A DNA stretch of 64,000 nt from Aureimonas endophytica (GCF_014642635.1 NZ_BMIQ01000006.1:1-64000); one strand, 5' to 3'. Shown: positions 1 through 10,208, counted from the first letter of the stretch. The notes: generated by a model from the letters alone, not told the origin. Numbers and translations: made by a program.

Positions 1-6
1 TCCAAT

Positions 7-18
7 TGTCAAAGAACA
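7..18 (-). promoter_or_regulatory. boxA-like antitermination element of an rRNA leader
   Basis: Read on the minus strand this is TGTTCTTTGACA, close to the boxA sequence (TGCTCTTTAACA) found before 16S rRNA genes, followed by ATTGGA at the window edge. Rhizobial rRNA leaders carry a very similar TTCTTTGACAATTG string. The 16S gene itself would lie just outside the window. The match is seen in the sequence; the rRNA assignment is inferred from it together with the strong promoter at 181-210. Confidence 0.7.
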
Positions 19-180
19 CGGCAGAACAAATAACCGCCGTCATACCCCAAGCAACTCACGCCGCCAGAGCGTCCAAAACTCACGGGGCCAGGCCCCAGGT
101 TTCGATCAGATCCAACAGAACCGCCAGACAGTAGAGCGAAGTCTTCCGCTCGCCGCCGGCGCCGCCCCGTCGATGAGCGG

Positions 181-210
181 TTTATAGATCCACCCCGACC
201 AAACTGTCAA
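181..210 (-). promoter_or_regulatory. strong sigma-70 promoter, probably rRNA operon
   Basis: On the minus strand a perfect -35 TTGACA (210-205) is followed 18 bases later by TATAAA (186-181). Upstream of the -35, on the same strand, lies a T/A-rich stretch (about 222-245) that could act as an UP element, unusual in DNA this GC-rich. The transcript would start near 174 and run leftwards through a GGGGCC/GGCCCC hairpin (84-96) and the boxA at 7-18. This is the architecture of a stable-RNA promoter. Confidence 0.7.
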
Positions 211-617
211 CGCCCCATCCCACCAAAAATCAAAAAACCGCCAAAACCGCCTAACCCACTGTTCCAGCTCAGCCTTCCACTCAGCCCACCGCGTCACTCC
301 CACGTCACCATGACAATCCCATGCAAAAATATCCGCCCTCCCAGACGGTGAGACGCGCATGGCATAGGGACGAGCCGAACGGCACCGAAGGCTCCTTCCC
401 TTTCCGCTTACCGCCGATCGGCTGTCCCGTCGGAAAGGCGTTCTTCTCTCCCCTCCCCTCTCCGGAACGGGAATGTCGCAGGGGGCTAGGATCGCGACGG
501 ATTGACAGACCGCGCTCGGAAAACGCTTATTCCAGCGGAACGCCAATCGGTTGGACGCCTCGTCCACGTCCCGATTCCGCCAATATGTTTGTCGAAGGCC
601 GCTGACGAAATGACGTC
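211..617. other. intergenic region between rRNA promoter and M23 gene
   Basis: No convincing gene is seen here; the open frames are short and resemble no family. The left end is the T/A-rich upstream part of the rRNA promoter. A plus-strand TTGACA at 502-507 with CTTATT 18 bases downstream (526-531) is a weak candidate promoter for the M23 peptidase gene at 618. Confidence 0.5.
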
Positions 618-2552
618 TTGGATGTGGGCAGCGATTTGCGGCAACCGGTGACCTTCGGCGAAGCGCCGCCTCTCGTGGCCGACCGGCGGCGCCGGCCGGA
701 CCGGCGGCAGGTCTCGGCGCGCTGGCTGGCGGGGACGCTTCTGACCGGCATCACGTCGAGCGCCCTGATGGGCATCGCGCTCGCCGCCGCCCTCGACGGC
801 CATCGCGACCTTTCCAGTCCGCGCCGCGTGCTGATCGCCCGCAGCCAGCCGGACATCCTGCCCGACAAGGGCGAGCGCGTCGTCGAGACCGTGCTGCCGA
901 CCGTGCGCAATCGCGCGACGCTCGAACTCTCCACCATGAGCAAGGAGGGCGACCGCGAGGTCATCCGCACGCTCCCCTTCGGCTATGTGAACATGGCGCT
1001 CGCCGCGCGCCACCCGACCCCCCTCACCTATCCGCCCTTCGACGCCATGAACGTCTTCAGCAGCGGCGAGGACGCGATCGCCGCCGCGCCGGACGGCGAC
1101 GGCGAGGCGCAGCTCTATGGCGCCAAGGTGGAGAGCGAGATGAGCTTCAAGGTCGAGCCCTTCTCCTTTTCCGGCGGCGATTTCGGCGAGGAGACGACGA
1201 CGGACGAGGCGGAGGCGCTGGTGCGCGCGGTCGCGCCGACCCTGTCCTATGCGCCGGTGCAGGTCGCCTCGATCGAGCCCTTCGACGCCTCCCGCTTCGC
1301 GCCGGACAGCGATGTCGCGGTCTACGAGCCGGGCTCCGCCTTTCGCGTCGTCGCCGAGAACGTTTCCGTCGCGCCGCGCGGCAGCGAGGCGGAAGCCTCC
1401 CGCTATGCCGAGGAAATCATTCCGCTGCGCGAGACGACGGCGATCGCCAAGGCTCTGGCGGAGAACGGCTATGCGGACGAGAACGCCGTCGCCGCGGCGG
1501 CCAGTCTCGCCGCCGCCCTCGGCTCCGATCGGCTCGAGTCCGGGTCGGTGCTGCGGATCGGCAGCGAGATGCGCGGCGCCGCCAAGCGCGTCGTCCGTCT
1601 TTCCGCCTATCAGGGCACGTCGCATGTCGCGACGGTCGCCGAACGCGACGGCGCCGGCTTCGAGCCCGCCGCCGAGCCGGTCGGAGCCGAGGCGGTCGCC
1701 GAGGCCTTCGACGAGGACGCGACCGAGACGCCGCTGCGCTCCGACATGCCGACCGTCTATGACGGCATCTATCAGGCCGCACTTTCCTATGGGCTCAACG
1801 ACCGCATGTGCCAGCAGCTGCTGCGCATGCTGGCGACCGATGTCGACTTCCAGGCGCATGTCGGCCCCGACGACCGGCTGACCGTGTTCTATTCGATGGA
1901 CGAGGGCCAGGATCAGGCGACGGAGAATTCGCAGATCCTCTATGTCGAGGCGCTCTTCGGCGGCAAGGCGAAGCGCTACTACCGGTTTCGCGCCAATGGC
2001 GAGGACCATTACGAATATTACGACCAGGAGGGCCGCAGCGCGAAGCAGTTCCTCATCCGCACGCCGGTGCCCAATGGCCGCTTCACCTCGCCCTTCGGCG
2101 TGCGCACCCATCCGATCCTCGGCTATGCGCGGCCGCATTGGGGCGTCGACTGGGCGGCGCCGACCGGCACGCCGATCCTCGCCTCCGGCGACGGCATCGT
2201 CGAATCCGCAGGACAGACCAGCGGCTATGGCCGGCAGACCATCATCAAGCATGGCAACGGCTACGAGACCTCCTATTCGCACCAGAGCTCGATCGCGCGT
2301 GGCGTCGTGCCCGGCGCGCATGTGCGCCAGGGTCAGGTGATCGGCGCCGTCGGCTCCAGCGGCCTCTCCACCGGCAGCCATCTCCACTACGAGGTGATCG
2401 TGAACGGCCAGAAGGTCGATCCGATGCGCATCAAGTTCCCGTCCGGCCATATCCTGCAAGGCGAGGAGCTGGACGTCTTCCGCAAGGAGCGCGACCGGAT
2501 CGACAATCTCCTGAAGGACGGCGCCGAGGCGCAGCGGATCGCCGGCCGCTGA
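618..2552 (+). CDS. M23 family murein endopeptidase (LytM/NlpD type)
   Basis: 644 aa. A basic N-terminus and one membrane segment (about residues 35-57) precede a long variable periplasmic part with a LysM/G5-like central region. The C-terminal M23 (lysostaphin/LytM) domain spans about 475-610. The zinc ligands are visible: a His in the HPILG segment (about 498), D511 in HWGVD and H588/H590 in HLHYE. Such proteins cleave peptide cross-links in peptidoglycan, usually from an inner-membrane anchor. The start is TTG at 618 or the in-frame GTG at 624; neither has a strong ribosome site. The gene faces away from the rRNA promoter and ends over the 3' end of an antisense small ORF. Confidence 0.88.
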   Translation: MDVGSDLRQPVTFGEAPPLVADRRRRPDRRQVSARWLAGTLLTGITSSALMGIALAAALDGHRDLSSPRRVLIARSQPDILPDKGERVVETVLPTVRNRATLELSTMSKEGDREVIRTLPFGYVNMALAARHPTPLTYPPFDAMNVFSSGEDAIAAAPDGDGEAQLYGAKVESEMSFKVEPFSFSGGDFGEETTTDEAEALVRAVAPTLSYAPVQVASIEPFDASRFAPDSDVAVYEPGSAFRVVAENVSVAPRGSEAEASRYAEEIIPLRETTAIAKALAENGYADENAVAAAASLAAALGSDRLESGSVLRIGSEMRGAAKRVVRLSAYQGTSHVATVAERDGAGFEPAAEPVGAEAVAEAFDEDATETPLRSDMPTVYDGIYQAALSYGLNDRMCQQLLRMLATDVDFQAHVGPDDRLTVFYSMDEGQDQATENSQILYVEALFGGKAKRYYRFRANGEDHYEYYDQEGRSAKQFLIRTPVPNGRFTSPFGVRTHPILGYARPHWGVDWAAPTGTPILASGDGIVESAGQTSGYGRQTIIKHGNGYETSYSHQSSIARGVVPGAHVRQGQVIGAVGSSGLSTGSHLHYEVIVNGQKVDPMRIKFPSGHILQGEELDVFRKERDRIDNLLKDGAEAQRIAGR

Positions 2553-2736
2553 ACGCGCCGCCTCGCGTCGGCGCCTCCTCCTGCATCGTCCCGTCCGCGG
2601 CGATTCCGAGATCGGCGCGCATCTGCGGCGAGAGGCCGGAGGCGAAGCGGCGCAATCCCCGATCCGCCCGCCTCCGCCGATAGCGATCGATCAGCGTCGC
2701 GATCCGTTCGGAGAGCATCTGCCATAGCGTGATCAT
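2431..2736 (-). CDS. small DUF1127-like protein
   Basis: 101 aa from ATG 2736, chosen because GAAAGGG lies 8 bases upstream; ATG 2754 is an alternative. The N-terminal half has a basic helix (YRRRRADRGLRRF) and the phrase LSPQMRADLGI, which resembles DUF1127 proteins (basic stretch, then a 'LRDIGL' motif). Members of that family are small Arg-rich proteins tied to RNA metabolism and phosphate or carbon control. The C-terminal 40 residues lie antisense to the M23 gene and look unstructured, so the true end is uncertain. It is divergent from the LysR gene at 2852, a common DUF1127 setting. Confidence 0.5.
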   Translation of the reverse strand: MITLWQMLSERIATLIDRYRRRRADRGLRRFASGLSPQMRADLGIAADGTMQEEAPTRGGAFSGRRSAAPRRRPSGDCRSGRAPCGRRPAPRLAGYGRTGT

Positions 2737-2851
2737 AGCCGTTGCCCTTTCCATCGACAGGAGAATGGACAGGAGTATCGGCCGTCCCGATTGATGAGAG
2801 AAGCGAATAGTTTTAAGCTGTTCTTCGTGTGTTTCTCACAGATGGCAGGCG

Positions 2852-3736
2852 ATGACACCGGCGCTCGAAATCGATCTGCTGCGGACCTTTCTCGCGATCG
2901 CCGAGACCGGCAATTTCTCGCGCGCGGCGGAGCGCGTCGCACGCACGCCCTCGGCCGTCAGCTTGCAGGTGAAACGTCTGGAAGAGGCGGCCGGTCAGCG
3001 CCTGTTCCATCGCAGCACGCGCGAGATCGCTCTCAGCGAGGCGGGCGAGACGCTGCTCTTCTATGCCCGGCGCATTCTCGTCCTGCACGATGAAGCGGCG
3101 AGCCGCCTCGCCGCTCCGCGCATCGAAGGCCGCATCCGCTTCGGCGCGCCGAACGATTCCGGCATCTACGCCATTCCCCAGATGCTGCGGCGCTTCGCGC
3201 GAACCCATCCGCATGTCGACGTGGACGTGCGGCTCGGCATGAGCGCCGCGCTGCATCGCGCCTGCGACGCGGGCGAACTCGATCTGGCGATCTATACGAA
3301 CGAGGCCGATCGCCCTTCGCTGGCCCGGCCGATCTTCGAGGAGGATCTGGTCTGGATCGGCTGCCGGGGCGGCGTGGCGGCGACGCGCCGGCCGCTGCCG
3401 CTCGCCGTCGCGGAAACCGGCTGCGGCTGGCGCGCCCGGGCGCTCGATGCCCTGGCGCGGACCGGGATCGGCTATCGCGTCGCCTATTCGAGCGAGCATT
3501 GCCAGGGGCAGATCGCGGCCGTGGAAGCCGATCTCGCCGTCGCGCCGCTTCCCGTCAGCATCGCGCGCGCGCCTTTTACGCGGATCGGACCGGATGCCGG
3601 CCTGCCGGAACTCGGCCGCTACGGCGTCTTCCTGCAGGTGCGGCAGGGCGCCCACCCCGCCGCCGAGGCGCTGGCGCAGCATGTGCGCGAGAGCTTCGCG
3701 GCGGCGGAAGGGCTCGGTCAGCGGCTCTTCGCCTGA
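2852..3736 (+). CDS. LysR family transcriptional regulator
   Basis: 294 aa, normal for the family. The N-terminal winged helix-turn-helix (residues 6-65) has the LysR signature (DLLRTFLAIAETGNFSRAAER and the following SAVSLQVKRLE). The C-terminal effector-binding domain spans about 90-290. It is related to the regulators seen next to DUF1127 genes and probably controls the divergent small gene; the effector cannot be told from sequence. Confidence 0.88.
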   Translation: MTPALEIDLLRTFLAIAETGNFSRAAERVARTPSAVSLQVKRLEEAAGQRLFHRSTREIALSEAGETLLFYARRILVLHDEAASRLAAPRIEGRIRFGAPNDSGIYAIPQMLRRFARTHPHVDVDVRLGMSAALHRACDAGELDLAIYTNEADRPSLARPIFEEDLVWIGCRGGVAATRRPLPLAVAETGCGWRARALDALARTGIGYRVAYSSEHCQGQIAAVEADLAVAPLPVSIARAPFTRIGPDAGLPELGRYGVFLQVRQGAHPAAEALAQHVRESFAAAEGLGQRLFA

Positions 3737-3758
3737 TCGGCGGATCGCCGCGCCGGGG

Positions 3759-4796
<1,038 letters not shown>

Positions 4797-4864
4797 GGCG
4801 AATCTCCTCCTTGCTCGCGCCGCCGAACTAGCACCGGCAACGGCGGACGCAACCGCCGGCCCGA

Positions 4865-6043
4865 CTATTTACAATAGGTGGCACCGTTGCGCCGCGCCGC
4901 GATGTCGAGATGGAAATGCGTCGCGTGGTCGGGATCGGTGCCGGGTCCGAGCACCGTCTTGAACGGGCCGCAGGCGCCCGCCCGCACCGTCGCCTCGAAC
5001 CGTGTCTCGGGCGAATCCTCGGGCTTCGCCGCGACGCCGATCTCCGGCCCCTTGTCGAAGACGAAGCCGCCGATGTCGATGGCACTGCCGCGCGCATGTT
5101 CCGAGATGCCGGTCTCGCTGGCGCGGGGCCGGCAGACATAGGTGGAGGCCTGACGGAATTCGGTGAGCTTGCGGTCGGGAAAATTCGCCTTGGCCGCCGG
5201 CTCGACGCTGTCGCTCATCCAGATGTCGAGCGCCAGGGCGGCGCGGCAGAGCATCTGCGTGCGCGGACCGACCTTGACCCCGGAGGACAGCCGCTCCACC
5301 GCGACGGGCCGCAGCACGCCGCATTCGCCCTCGCTGATGCTTTCCCCGACGGTGAAGGCGACGCCGCGCCGCTTCAGCTCGGCCTCGCATTCCTTGGCGT
5401 CCTCGATCGCCGCCGCCGCGACGACGCTGGTCGCCGGATCGATCACCGGCTCGCGCGACTTCAGCTTCTCGGTCGAGTTCGGCGCGTCCTGCGGCGGCGC
5501 GGGGTTGGGGGCCGGGGCCGGCGGACCGGCCGTCTCCCCGCCGGAGGGCTGGCCGGGCGCCGGGGCGGCCTCCACCGGCGCGTCGGCCGGCCGCTTCTCG
5601 GGCACCGGAATCTCCTCGACCGGCTTGGTCTCGGCGGGCGCCGGCTGAAGCTCGTTCGGCCGACCGGGCACCGGTTGCGGCTCGGCGGGCGGGGGCGGCG
5701 GGCCCGCAGGCGCCGCTTCCGGCTTGCCGTCGGCGGGCTTCGGCGCGGCCTCCTGCGGATTGGGGCTCGGCACCGGCACGTCGGCCGGCGCCGCCGCGCT
5801 CGCCGTGGGAGCGGGCAAAGCCTTCTCCTTCGCCGCCTCGCCGGGCTTTTCCTTCGGAGTCTCGGCCGGCTTCGCCGCCTCGGAGCGGGCCTCCTTGCGC
5901 GCGGGCGGCTTGGCCTTCTCCTTCGGATGCGAGCCTTCGAGCGGATTGGCGTCGCTCCAGGGCAGGTTCGACTGCGCGGCGGCGGCAGAAGGCAGCGCGA
6001 GGGCGAAGCCGCCGGCGAGCGCGAGAGCGAGGCGCAACCTCAT
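4865..6043 (-). CDS. extensin-like family secreted peptidase
   Basis: 392 aa. A signal peptide (residues 1-23, ending SAAAAQ) is followed by a long Pro/Ala/Glu/Lys linker (about 30-200) and a C-terminal extensin-like domain (about 210-392). That domain has the D-Ala-D-Ala peptidase-type zinc pattern SEHARGSAID (H316, D323) and HATHFH (H376/H378), plus conserved cysteines. The Pro-rich linker probably spans peptidoglycan; the likely role is D,D-carboxy- or endopeptidase. ATG 6043 overlaps the TGA of the upstream L,D-transpeptidase (ATGA), so the two are translationally coupled. Confidence 0.8.
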   Translation of the reverse strand: MRLRLALALAGGFALALPSAAAAQSNLPWSDANPLEGSHPKEKAKPPARKEARSEAAKPAETPKEKPGEAAKEKALPAPTASAAAPADVPVPSPNPQEAAPKPADGKPEAAPAGPPPPPAEPQPVPGRPNELQPAPAETKPVEEIPVPEKRPADAPVEAAPAPGQPSGGETAGPPAPAPNPAPPQDAPNSTEKLKSREPVIDPATSVVAAAAIEDAKECEAELKRRGVAFTVGESISEGECGVLRPVAVERLSSGVKVGPRTQMLCRAALALDIWMSDSVEPAAKANFPDRKLTEFRQASTYVCRPRASETGISEHARGSAIDIGGFVFDKGPEIGVAAKPEDSPETRFEATVRAGACGPFKTVLGPGTDPDHATHFHLDIAARRNGATYCK

Positions 6044-7188
6044 CCCTTGAACTCGACCACGGTGCGCTGCGGCTGCACGAGGCGGGCAAGGGCATGCGCG
6101 TCCCAATTGGTCAGGCGCACGCAGCCATGGCTCGCCGTCTTGTCGATCTCGGAAGGCTCCGGCGTGCCGTGGATGCCATAGGTCGGCTTGGAGAGATCGA
6201 TCCACATATTGCCGACCGGCCCGTTCGGCCCCGGCGGCAGGGTCAACGCCTTGCGGTTCTTGCCCTGCACGAAATTCTTCGGATCATATTCGTATTCGGG
6301 ATCGGCCTTGCTGCCATTGACCTTCATGGTGCCCGAAGGCGACGGCGTATCGGACGAGCCGATCGTCGCCGGAAGCGCCAGGATCAGCGCCTTCTCCTTG
6401 TCATAGGCGAAAAGTTCGCCCCGGCTCTTGTCGACGACGATCCGCTCGACCTTCCTCTCCGCCTCGGGATCGGGGCCGGGCTCGGCGACGAGGAGCTTCG
6501 TCCCCGCCTTGCCGAAATCGGCATCCGGGTTCAGCCGCTTCAACAGGTCCTCGTCCATATGGAAGCGCTCGGCCAGCATCTCGGCGACGTCGCGATAGCC
6601 GAGCCATTTCAGCTCGGCGAGCTTGGCATAGTCGGCCGGCAGGTCCGGCACGTAATCGCCTCCCGCATCCTCGGCCGTGATCTTGTAGGTTTTCACGGCG
6701 GGACCTGCATCCTTCCCGAGCGCCTGCCAGAGGGCCTCGCTCGGCTGGTCGCCGGCATTCAGGTCGTGCATCTCGCCGAAGGCCCGGATCGCCTTGGCCG
6801 TGTTGCCGCCCGCCAGTCCGTCGATGACGCCGGGCGAGGCATGGGCGCGGTCGAGCAGCACCTGAAGGCGGATGAGGAAGGGGTCGGGATCGGCCTTCGG
6901 CGCCTCGGTCGCGATCTTCGCGGCCACCGGGTCGCCCTTTGCCGGATCGCTCGCCGCCCGGGCGGCATCGACCTGTGCCTTGCGGCGCGCCTCGTATCCG
7001 GCGAAATCGGCACCGTTGATCGCCGCTTCCGAAAGATCGGGCGCGGCGGGCTGCGCCGCCGGTGCCATGCTGGTCGTGGCGGCCGGCGCGCCGGGATCGG
7101 GCGCTTCAGCCGTCTGGGCCCGCACCGCCAGGGCGGAGGCGCCAAGGAGCGCGGCGGCGAGAAGGGCGGCGATGGGGCGGGAGGACAT
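6040..7188 (-). CDS. L,D-transpeptidase (YkuD domain)
   Basis: 382 aa from the Met at 7188 (7209 also possible). A signal peptide (ending AVRAQ) and low-complexity Ala/Pro stretch precede a peptidoglycan-binding-like helix region (LLDRAHASPGVIDGLAGG, about 130-175), a LysM-like middle and the C-terminal YkuD domain. The catalytic motif is HGTPE (H340) with SHGCVR (H354, C356, R358). The enzyme makes 3-3 cross-links or attaches partners to meso-DAP. It is a paralogue of the next gene upstream and is coupled to the extensin-like gene downstream. Confidence 0.9.
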   Translation of the reverse strand: MSSRPIAALLAAALLGASALAVRAQTAEAPDPGAPAATTSMAPAAQPAAPDLSEAAINGADFAGYEARRKAQVDAARAASDPAKGDPVAAKIATEAPKADPDPFLIRLQVLLDRAHASPGVIDGLAGGNTAKAIRAFGEMHDLNAGDQPSEALWQALGKDAGPAVKTYKITAEDAGGDYVPDLPADYAKLAELKWLGYRDVAEMLAERFHMDEDLLKRLNPDADFGKAGTKLLVAEPGPDPEAERKVERIVVDKSRGELFAYDKEKALILALPATIGSSDTPSPSGTMKVNGSKADPEYEYDPKNFVQGKNRKALTLPPGPNGPVGNMWIDLSKPTYGIHGTPEPSEIDKTASHGCVRLTNWDAHALARLVQPQRTVVEFKG

Positions 7189-7274
7189 GGGAGGACACCG
7201 GCGGATCAACTGAACGCTAGAACGCCGCCGCTCGGTTTCGGCTCCTCGCCACCCCTACCAAGATTTGAGGATTG

Positions 7275-8579
7275 CTATTCCAGGAATTCGACGGTCGTTC
7301 CCGGCTTCACCATGCGGGCGAGTTCCGTCGCGTCCCAGTTCGTCAGGCGCACGCAGCCATGGCTGTTGGTCTTGCCGATCTTGGAGGGCTCGGGCGTGCC
7401 GTGGATGCCGTAGGTCGGCTTCGAGAGCGCGATCCACATCGTGCCGACCGGCCCGTTCGGTCCCGGCGGGATCTGGAGGATCGACTTGTTCTGCCCCTGC
7501 GTGAAGTTGATCTTCGGATTGTAGGTATAGCCGGGATCGAAGGCGATGCGCGCCACCTGCACCGTGCCGCTCGGCGAGGGCGTTTCGGAGGAGCCGATGG
7601 TGGACGGATAGGCGACGAGAAGCCGGCCGGCCGCGTCGTAGACTCGCACCTGCTCGCGCCCCTTGTCGGCGATGATCTTCGCCACCTCGCCGGTCGCCCC
7701 CTCGCCGGTGGCGGCCACCTTCAGGATCGTGCCCGGCCGGTTGAAATCCGCGTCCGGGTTGATCTCCTTCAGATAGTCCTCGTCCATGTGGAAGCGCTCG
7801 CCCAGCATTTCCGAGACGCGCGCATAGGCCATGGCCGGCAGCTTCGCCTTCTCGGCATAGTCCTCGGGGATCGAGGCGACGTAAGGCCCGGCGACGTCCT
7901 TGTCGGTGATCGTGTAGGAGACGATGGCGGGTCCGCCGGTCGCGTCGAGCTCCTCGACCAGCGCCTGCGCATTGCTCGGATCGAGCCTTTCGCCGAACTT
8001 CTCCTCATAGGCGGCGACCGCCTTGTCGACATTGGAGCCCATGCGCCCGTCGATGACGCCCGGCGAGATGCCGGCGCGGTCGAGCAGGATCTGGAAGGCG
8101 GCGATCTGCGCCTTGGCGTTCTTGCCCTTCGGCCCGACGACCTTCGGCGCGGGGCGGGATTCCGGCGCGGTGGAATCGTTCGGCCCGGTGATCGGCGCGC
8201 CGGCATCCGGCAACTGCCCGTCGAGCCCATAGGCGTCCCGGCGCGGATCTTGCGCATCGGGCGGCACGTCGTCGAAGCCCTGCAGGCCGTCGTCGGAGGG
8301 CTGGCGCTCGACCTGCCGTTCGAGATAGGCGGGCTCGGCGCGGCGCCGCTCCTGGCGCGGGCGCTCGATCGCGATGACGCGGCCGCGCTCGTCCACCGTC
8401 ACCCGGCGGCCGAATTCGTCGACGAAGGTCTCGACCCGGCCGCTGTCGCGCGGCTCGTTGTCGTAGAAGGGATCGTCGTAGAACTGCGCCATGGCGGCCG
8501 GCGCGGCGGCGAGAAGGCCCGCCACCGTGGCGAGCGCCAGCCCGAGACCGTAAAAACGGCTGCGCGAGGTCCTGCTCAT
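7275..8579 (-). CDS. L,D-transpeptidase (YkuD domain), second paralogue
   Basis: 434 aa. ATG 8579 gives a clean signal peptide (LALATVAGLLAAAPAAMAQ); the open frame runs further upstream without merit. After an acidic/basic linker comes a PG-binding-like segment (LLDRAGISPGVIDGRMGS), a segment with FHMDEDYLKEINPDADF shared with the neighbour, and a YkuD domain with HGTPE (H393) and SHGCVR (C409). Strong colinear similarity to the gene at 6040-7188 shows a tandem duplication with divergence. It sits 86 bases upstream of its sister on the same strand. Confidence 0.9.
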   Translation of the reverse strand: MSRTSRSRFYGLGLALATVAGLLAAAPAAMAQFYDDPFYDNEPRDSGRVETFVDEFGRRVTVDERGRVIAIERPRQERRRAEPAYLERQVERQPSDDGLQGFDDVPPDAQDPRRDAYGLDGQLPDAGAPITGPNDSTAPESRPAPKVVGPKGKNAKAQIAAFQILLDRAGISPGVIDGRMGSNVDKAVAAYEEKFGERLDPSNAQALVEELDATGGPAIVSYTITDKDVAGPYVASIPEDYAEKAKLPAMAYARVSEMLGERFHMDEDYLKEINPDADFNRPGTILKVAATGEGATGEVAKIIADKGREQVRVYDAAGRLLVAYPSTIGSSETPSPSGTVQVARIAFDPGYTYNPKINFTQGQNKSILQIPPGPNGPVGTMWIALSKPTYGIHGTPEPSKIGKTNSHGCVRLTNWDATELARMVKPGTTVEFLE

Positions 8580-8727
8580 CCTAACTCCGTCACTGGGCGG
8601 CCGCCATCGGGGAGCGGCGTTCCGATCGCCGCCCGCTTCGGCCTCGCCGATGGCGGAGGAACCCGACATCAAGATGGCCGCCTTCGGCATTTTCGCCGCC
8701 CGACATGGCCCGGAGCTTGCCGTCCGG

Positions 8728-9564
8728 TCAGATGACCGCGAGCGGCCGCTTCTCCTTCGGCGGCGGAAAGGCGGCGTCGAGATCCTGCCGATCCTCGCGC
8801 GTCAGCACAATCTCGGCGGCCGAGGCGTTCTGGCGCACATGGGCGAGCGTGCCCGCCTTCGGAATGGCGACGATGTCGTCGCCCTCGACCAGGAAGGCGA
8901 GCGCGATCTGCGCCGGGGTGGCGTTGCGGCGCTTGGCGACGCGGGCCAGCGCCGGATGGTCGAGAAGCGCGCCGCCCTGCCCCACCGGCGAATAGGCCAT
9001 GACCGGCACCGCGCGCTCGGCGAGCCAGGGCAGAAGGTCGAATTCGGCGCCGCGTTCCTCGAGATTGTAAAGGATCTGGTTCGTCGCGCAGTCGGAGCCG
9101 CCGGGAATCGCGAAGAGCTCCTCCATGTCCTCGACATCGAAATTCGAGACGCCCCATTGGCGGATCAACCCGTCGCGCTTCAGGCCGCGCAGCGCTTCGA
9201 CCGTCTCGGCGAGCGGAATGCTGCCCGGCCAATGGAGCAGGTAGAGATCGAGTCGGTCCGTGCCGAGCCGGCGCAGCGAGGCCTCGCAGGCGCGCCGCGC
9301 GCCATCGCGCGAGGCATGATGCGGCGCGACCTTGGAAACGAGAAACACCTCGTCGCGCCGGCCGCGGATCGCCTCGCCGACGAGTTCCTCCGACTTGCCA
9401 TGGGCATAGATCTCGGCGGTGTCGATCAGCACCATGCCCGCATCGATGCCGGCGCGGAGCGCGGCGATCTCGTCCTCGCGCCGATGACGCCCTTCGGCCA
9501 TCATCCAGGTGCCCTGGCCGATGACCGGCACGGCGAGGCCCTCCGGCAATGTCGCAGTCTTCAT
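8728..9564 (-). CDS. aldo/keto reductase
   Basis: 278 aa. The AKR tetrad is present: Asp and Tyr in LIDTAEIYAHG, Lys in FLVSKVAPHH and His in LYLLHWPG. The family resembles 2,5-diketo-gluconate reductase-like and YeaE-like AKRs. GGAGAGGAG lies 5 bases before the ATG. It is not closely related to the other AKR at 3759. Substrate is unknown. Confidence 0.88.
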   Translation of the reverse strand: MKTATLPEGLAVPVIGQGTWMMAEGRHRREDEIAALRAGIDAGMVLIDTAEIYAHGKSEELVGEAIRGRRDEVFLVSKVAPHHASRDGARRACEASLRRLGTDRLDLYLLHWPGSIPLAETVEALRGLKRDGLIRQWGVSNFDVEDMEELFAIPGGSDCATNQILYNLEERGAEFDLLPWLAERAVPVMAYSPVGQGGALLDHPALARVAKRRNATPAQIALAFLVEGDDIVAIPKAGTLAHVRQNASAAEIVLTREDRQDLDAAFPPPKEKRPLAVI

Positions 9565-9648
9565 CGCTCCTCTCCCTTCCGATCCGCGCGGAACGCCCCG
9601 ATGCGGCCCGCGTTGCGATCGCAGAGCAGGATAATGGAGAGGATCGTC

Positions 9649-10038
9649 ATGTCATCCACGATCGGCACGGAAGAAATGACGCCGCATCCGACTTCGGCGG
9701 ACAATATCGAGGCGAGCCGCGTCAGCGGCACCGCCGTCTATTCGACCGACGGCGACAGGCTCGGCTCGATCGACGACATCGTGCTGGGAAAGCGCGACGG
9801 CCAGGTGAAATACGCGATCCTCGCCTCGGGCGGCTTTCTCGGTATCGGCGAGGACTATTATCCCCTGCCCTGGCAGGTCCTGAAGTATGACGAGCGGCAG
9901 GGCGGCTATGTCGTCGGCATCACCATCGATCAGCTTCAGGGCGGCCCAAAATACGGCCGCGACACCCGCCCCGCCTGGACCGATGCCAGCTACGGCACGC
10001 GCATCGACGATTATTACCGACCCTTCCCGATATTGTGA
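9649..10038 (+). CDS. PRC-barrel domain protein
   Basis: 129 aa. ATG 9649 is chosen over ATG 9634 because GGAGAGG ends 5 bases before it. The single PRC-barrel domain (residues about 20-100) shows the expected strands: GTAVYSTDGDRLGSIDDIVL, KYAILASGGFLGIGEDYYPLPW. These small beta-barrel proteins bind RNA or protein partners or act in stress responses. The tail DDYYRPFPIL is shared by many rhizobial members. Divergent from the AKR gene. Confidence 0.85.
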   Translation: MSSTIGTEEMTPHPTSADNIEASRVSGTAVYSTDGDRLGSIDDIVLGKRDGQVKYAILASGGFLGIGEDYYPLPWQVLKYDERQGGYVVGITIDQLQGGPKYGRDTRPAWTDASYGTRIDDYYRPFPIL

Positions 10039-10173
10039 CGGAGGGGCCGACATGAGGCGACGCTGAAGGTCAGACGAGTCCGGCTGCTATTCCCATGTCG
10101 TTCGAGATCGCTTTCGAATAGCTGTCGCCATCGCCAAGACGAATCTCTGCTCGCCCAACGCGAGCGTCGCGCG

Positions 10174-10200
10174 AAAAGGGCAGCCCGTCAGGCCGCCCTT
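10174..10200 (-). terminator. intrinsic terminator of clpB
   Basis: On the minus strand AAGGGCGGCC, a short loop and GGGCTGCCCTTTT form a stem with one internal mismatch and a run of four T. It lies 9 bases beyond the clpB stop. Confidence 0.7.
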
Positions 10201-10208
10201 CGCATGTC

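Noticed and set aside
106-567. 153-codon minus-strand frame near the left edge
   Set aside because: It covers the rRNA promoter and boxA upstream region, is Trp/Arg-rich without family resemblance, and is best explained as non-coding.
321-605. 94-codon plus-strand frame before the M23 gene
   Set aside because: Arg/Pro-rich, no ribosome site and no family resemblance.
8650-9648. Long N-terminal extension of the PRC-barrel frame
   Set aside because: It lies antisense to the aldo/keto reductase gene; the real start at 9649 has a good ribosome site.
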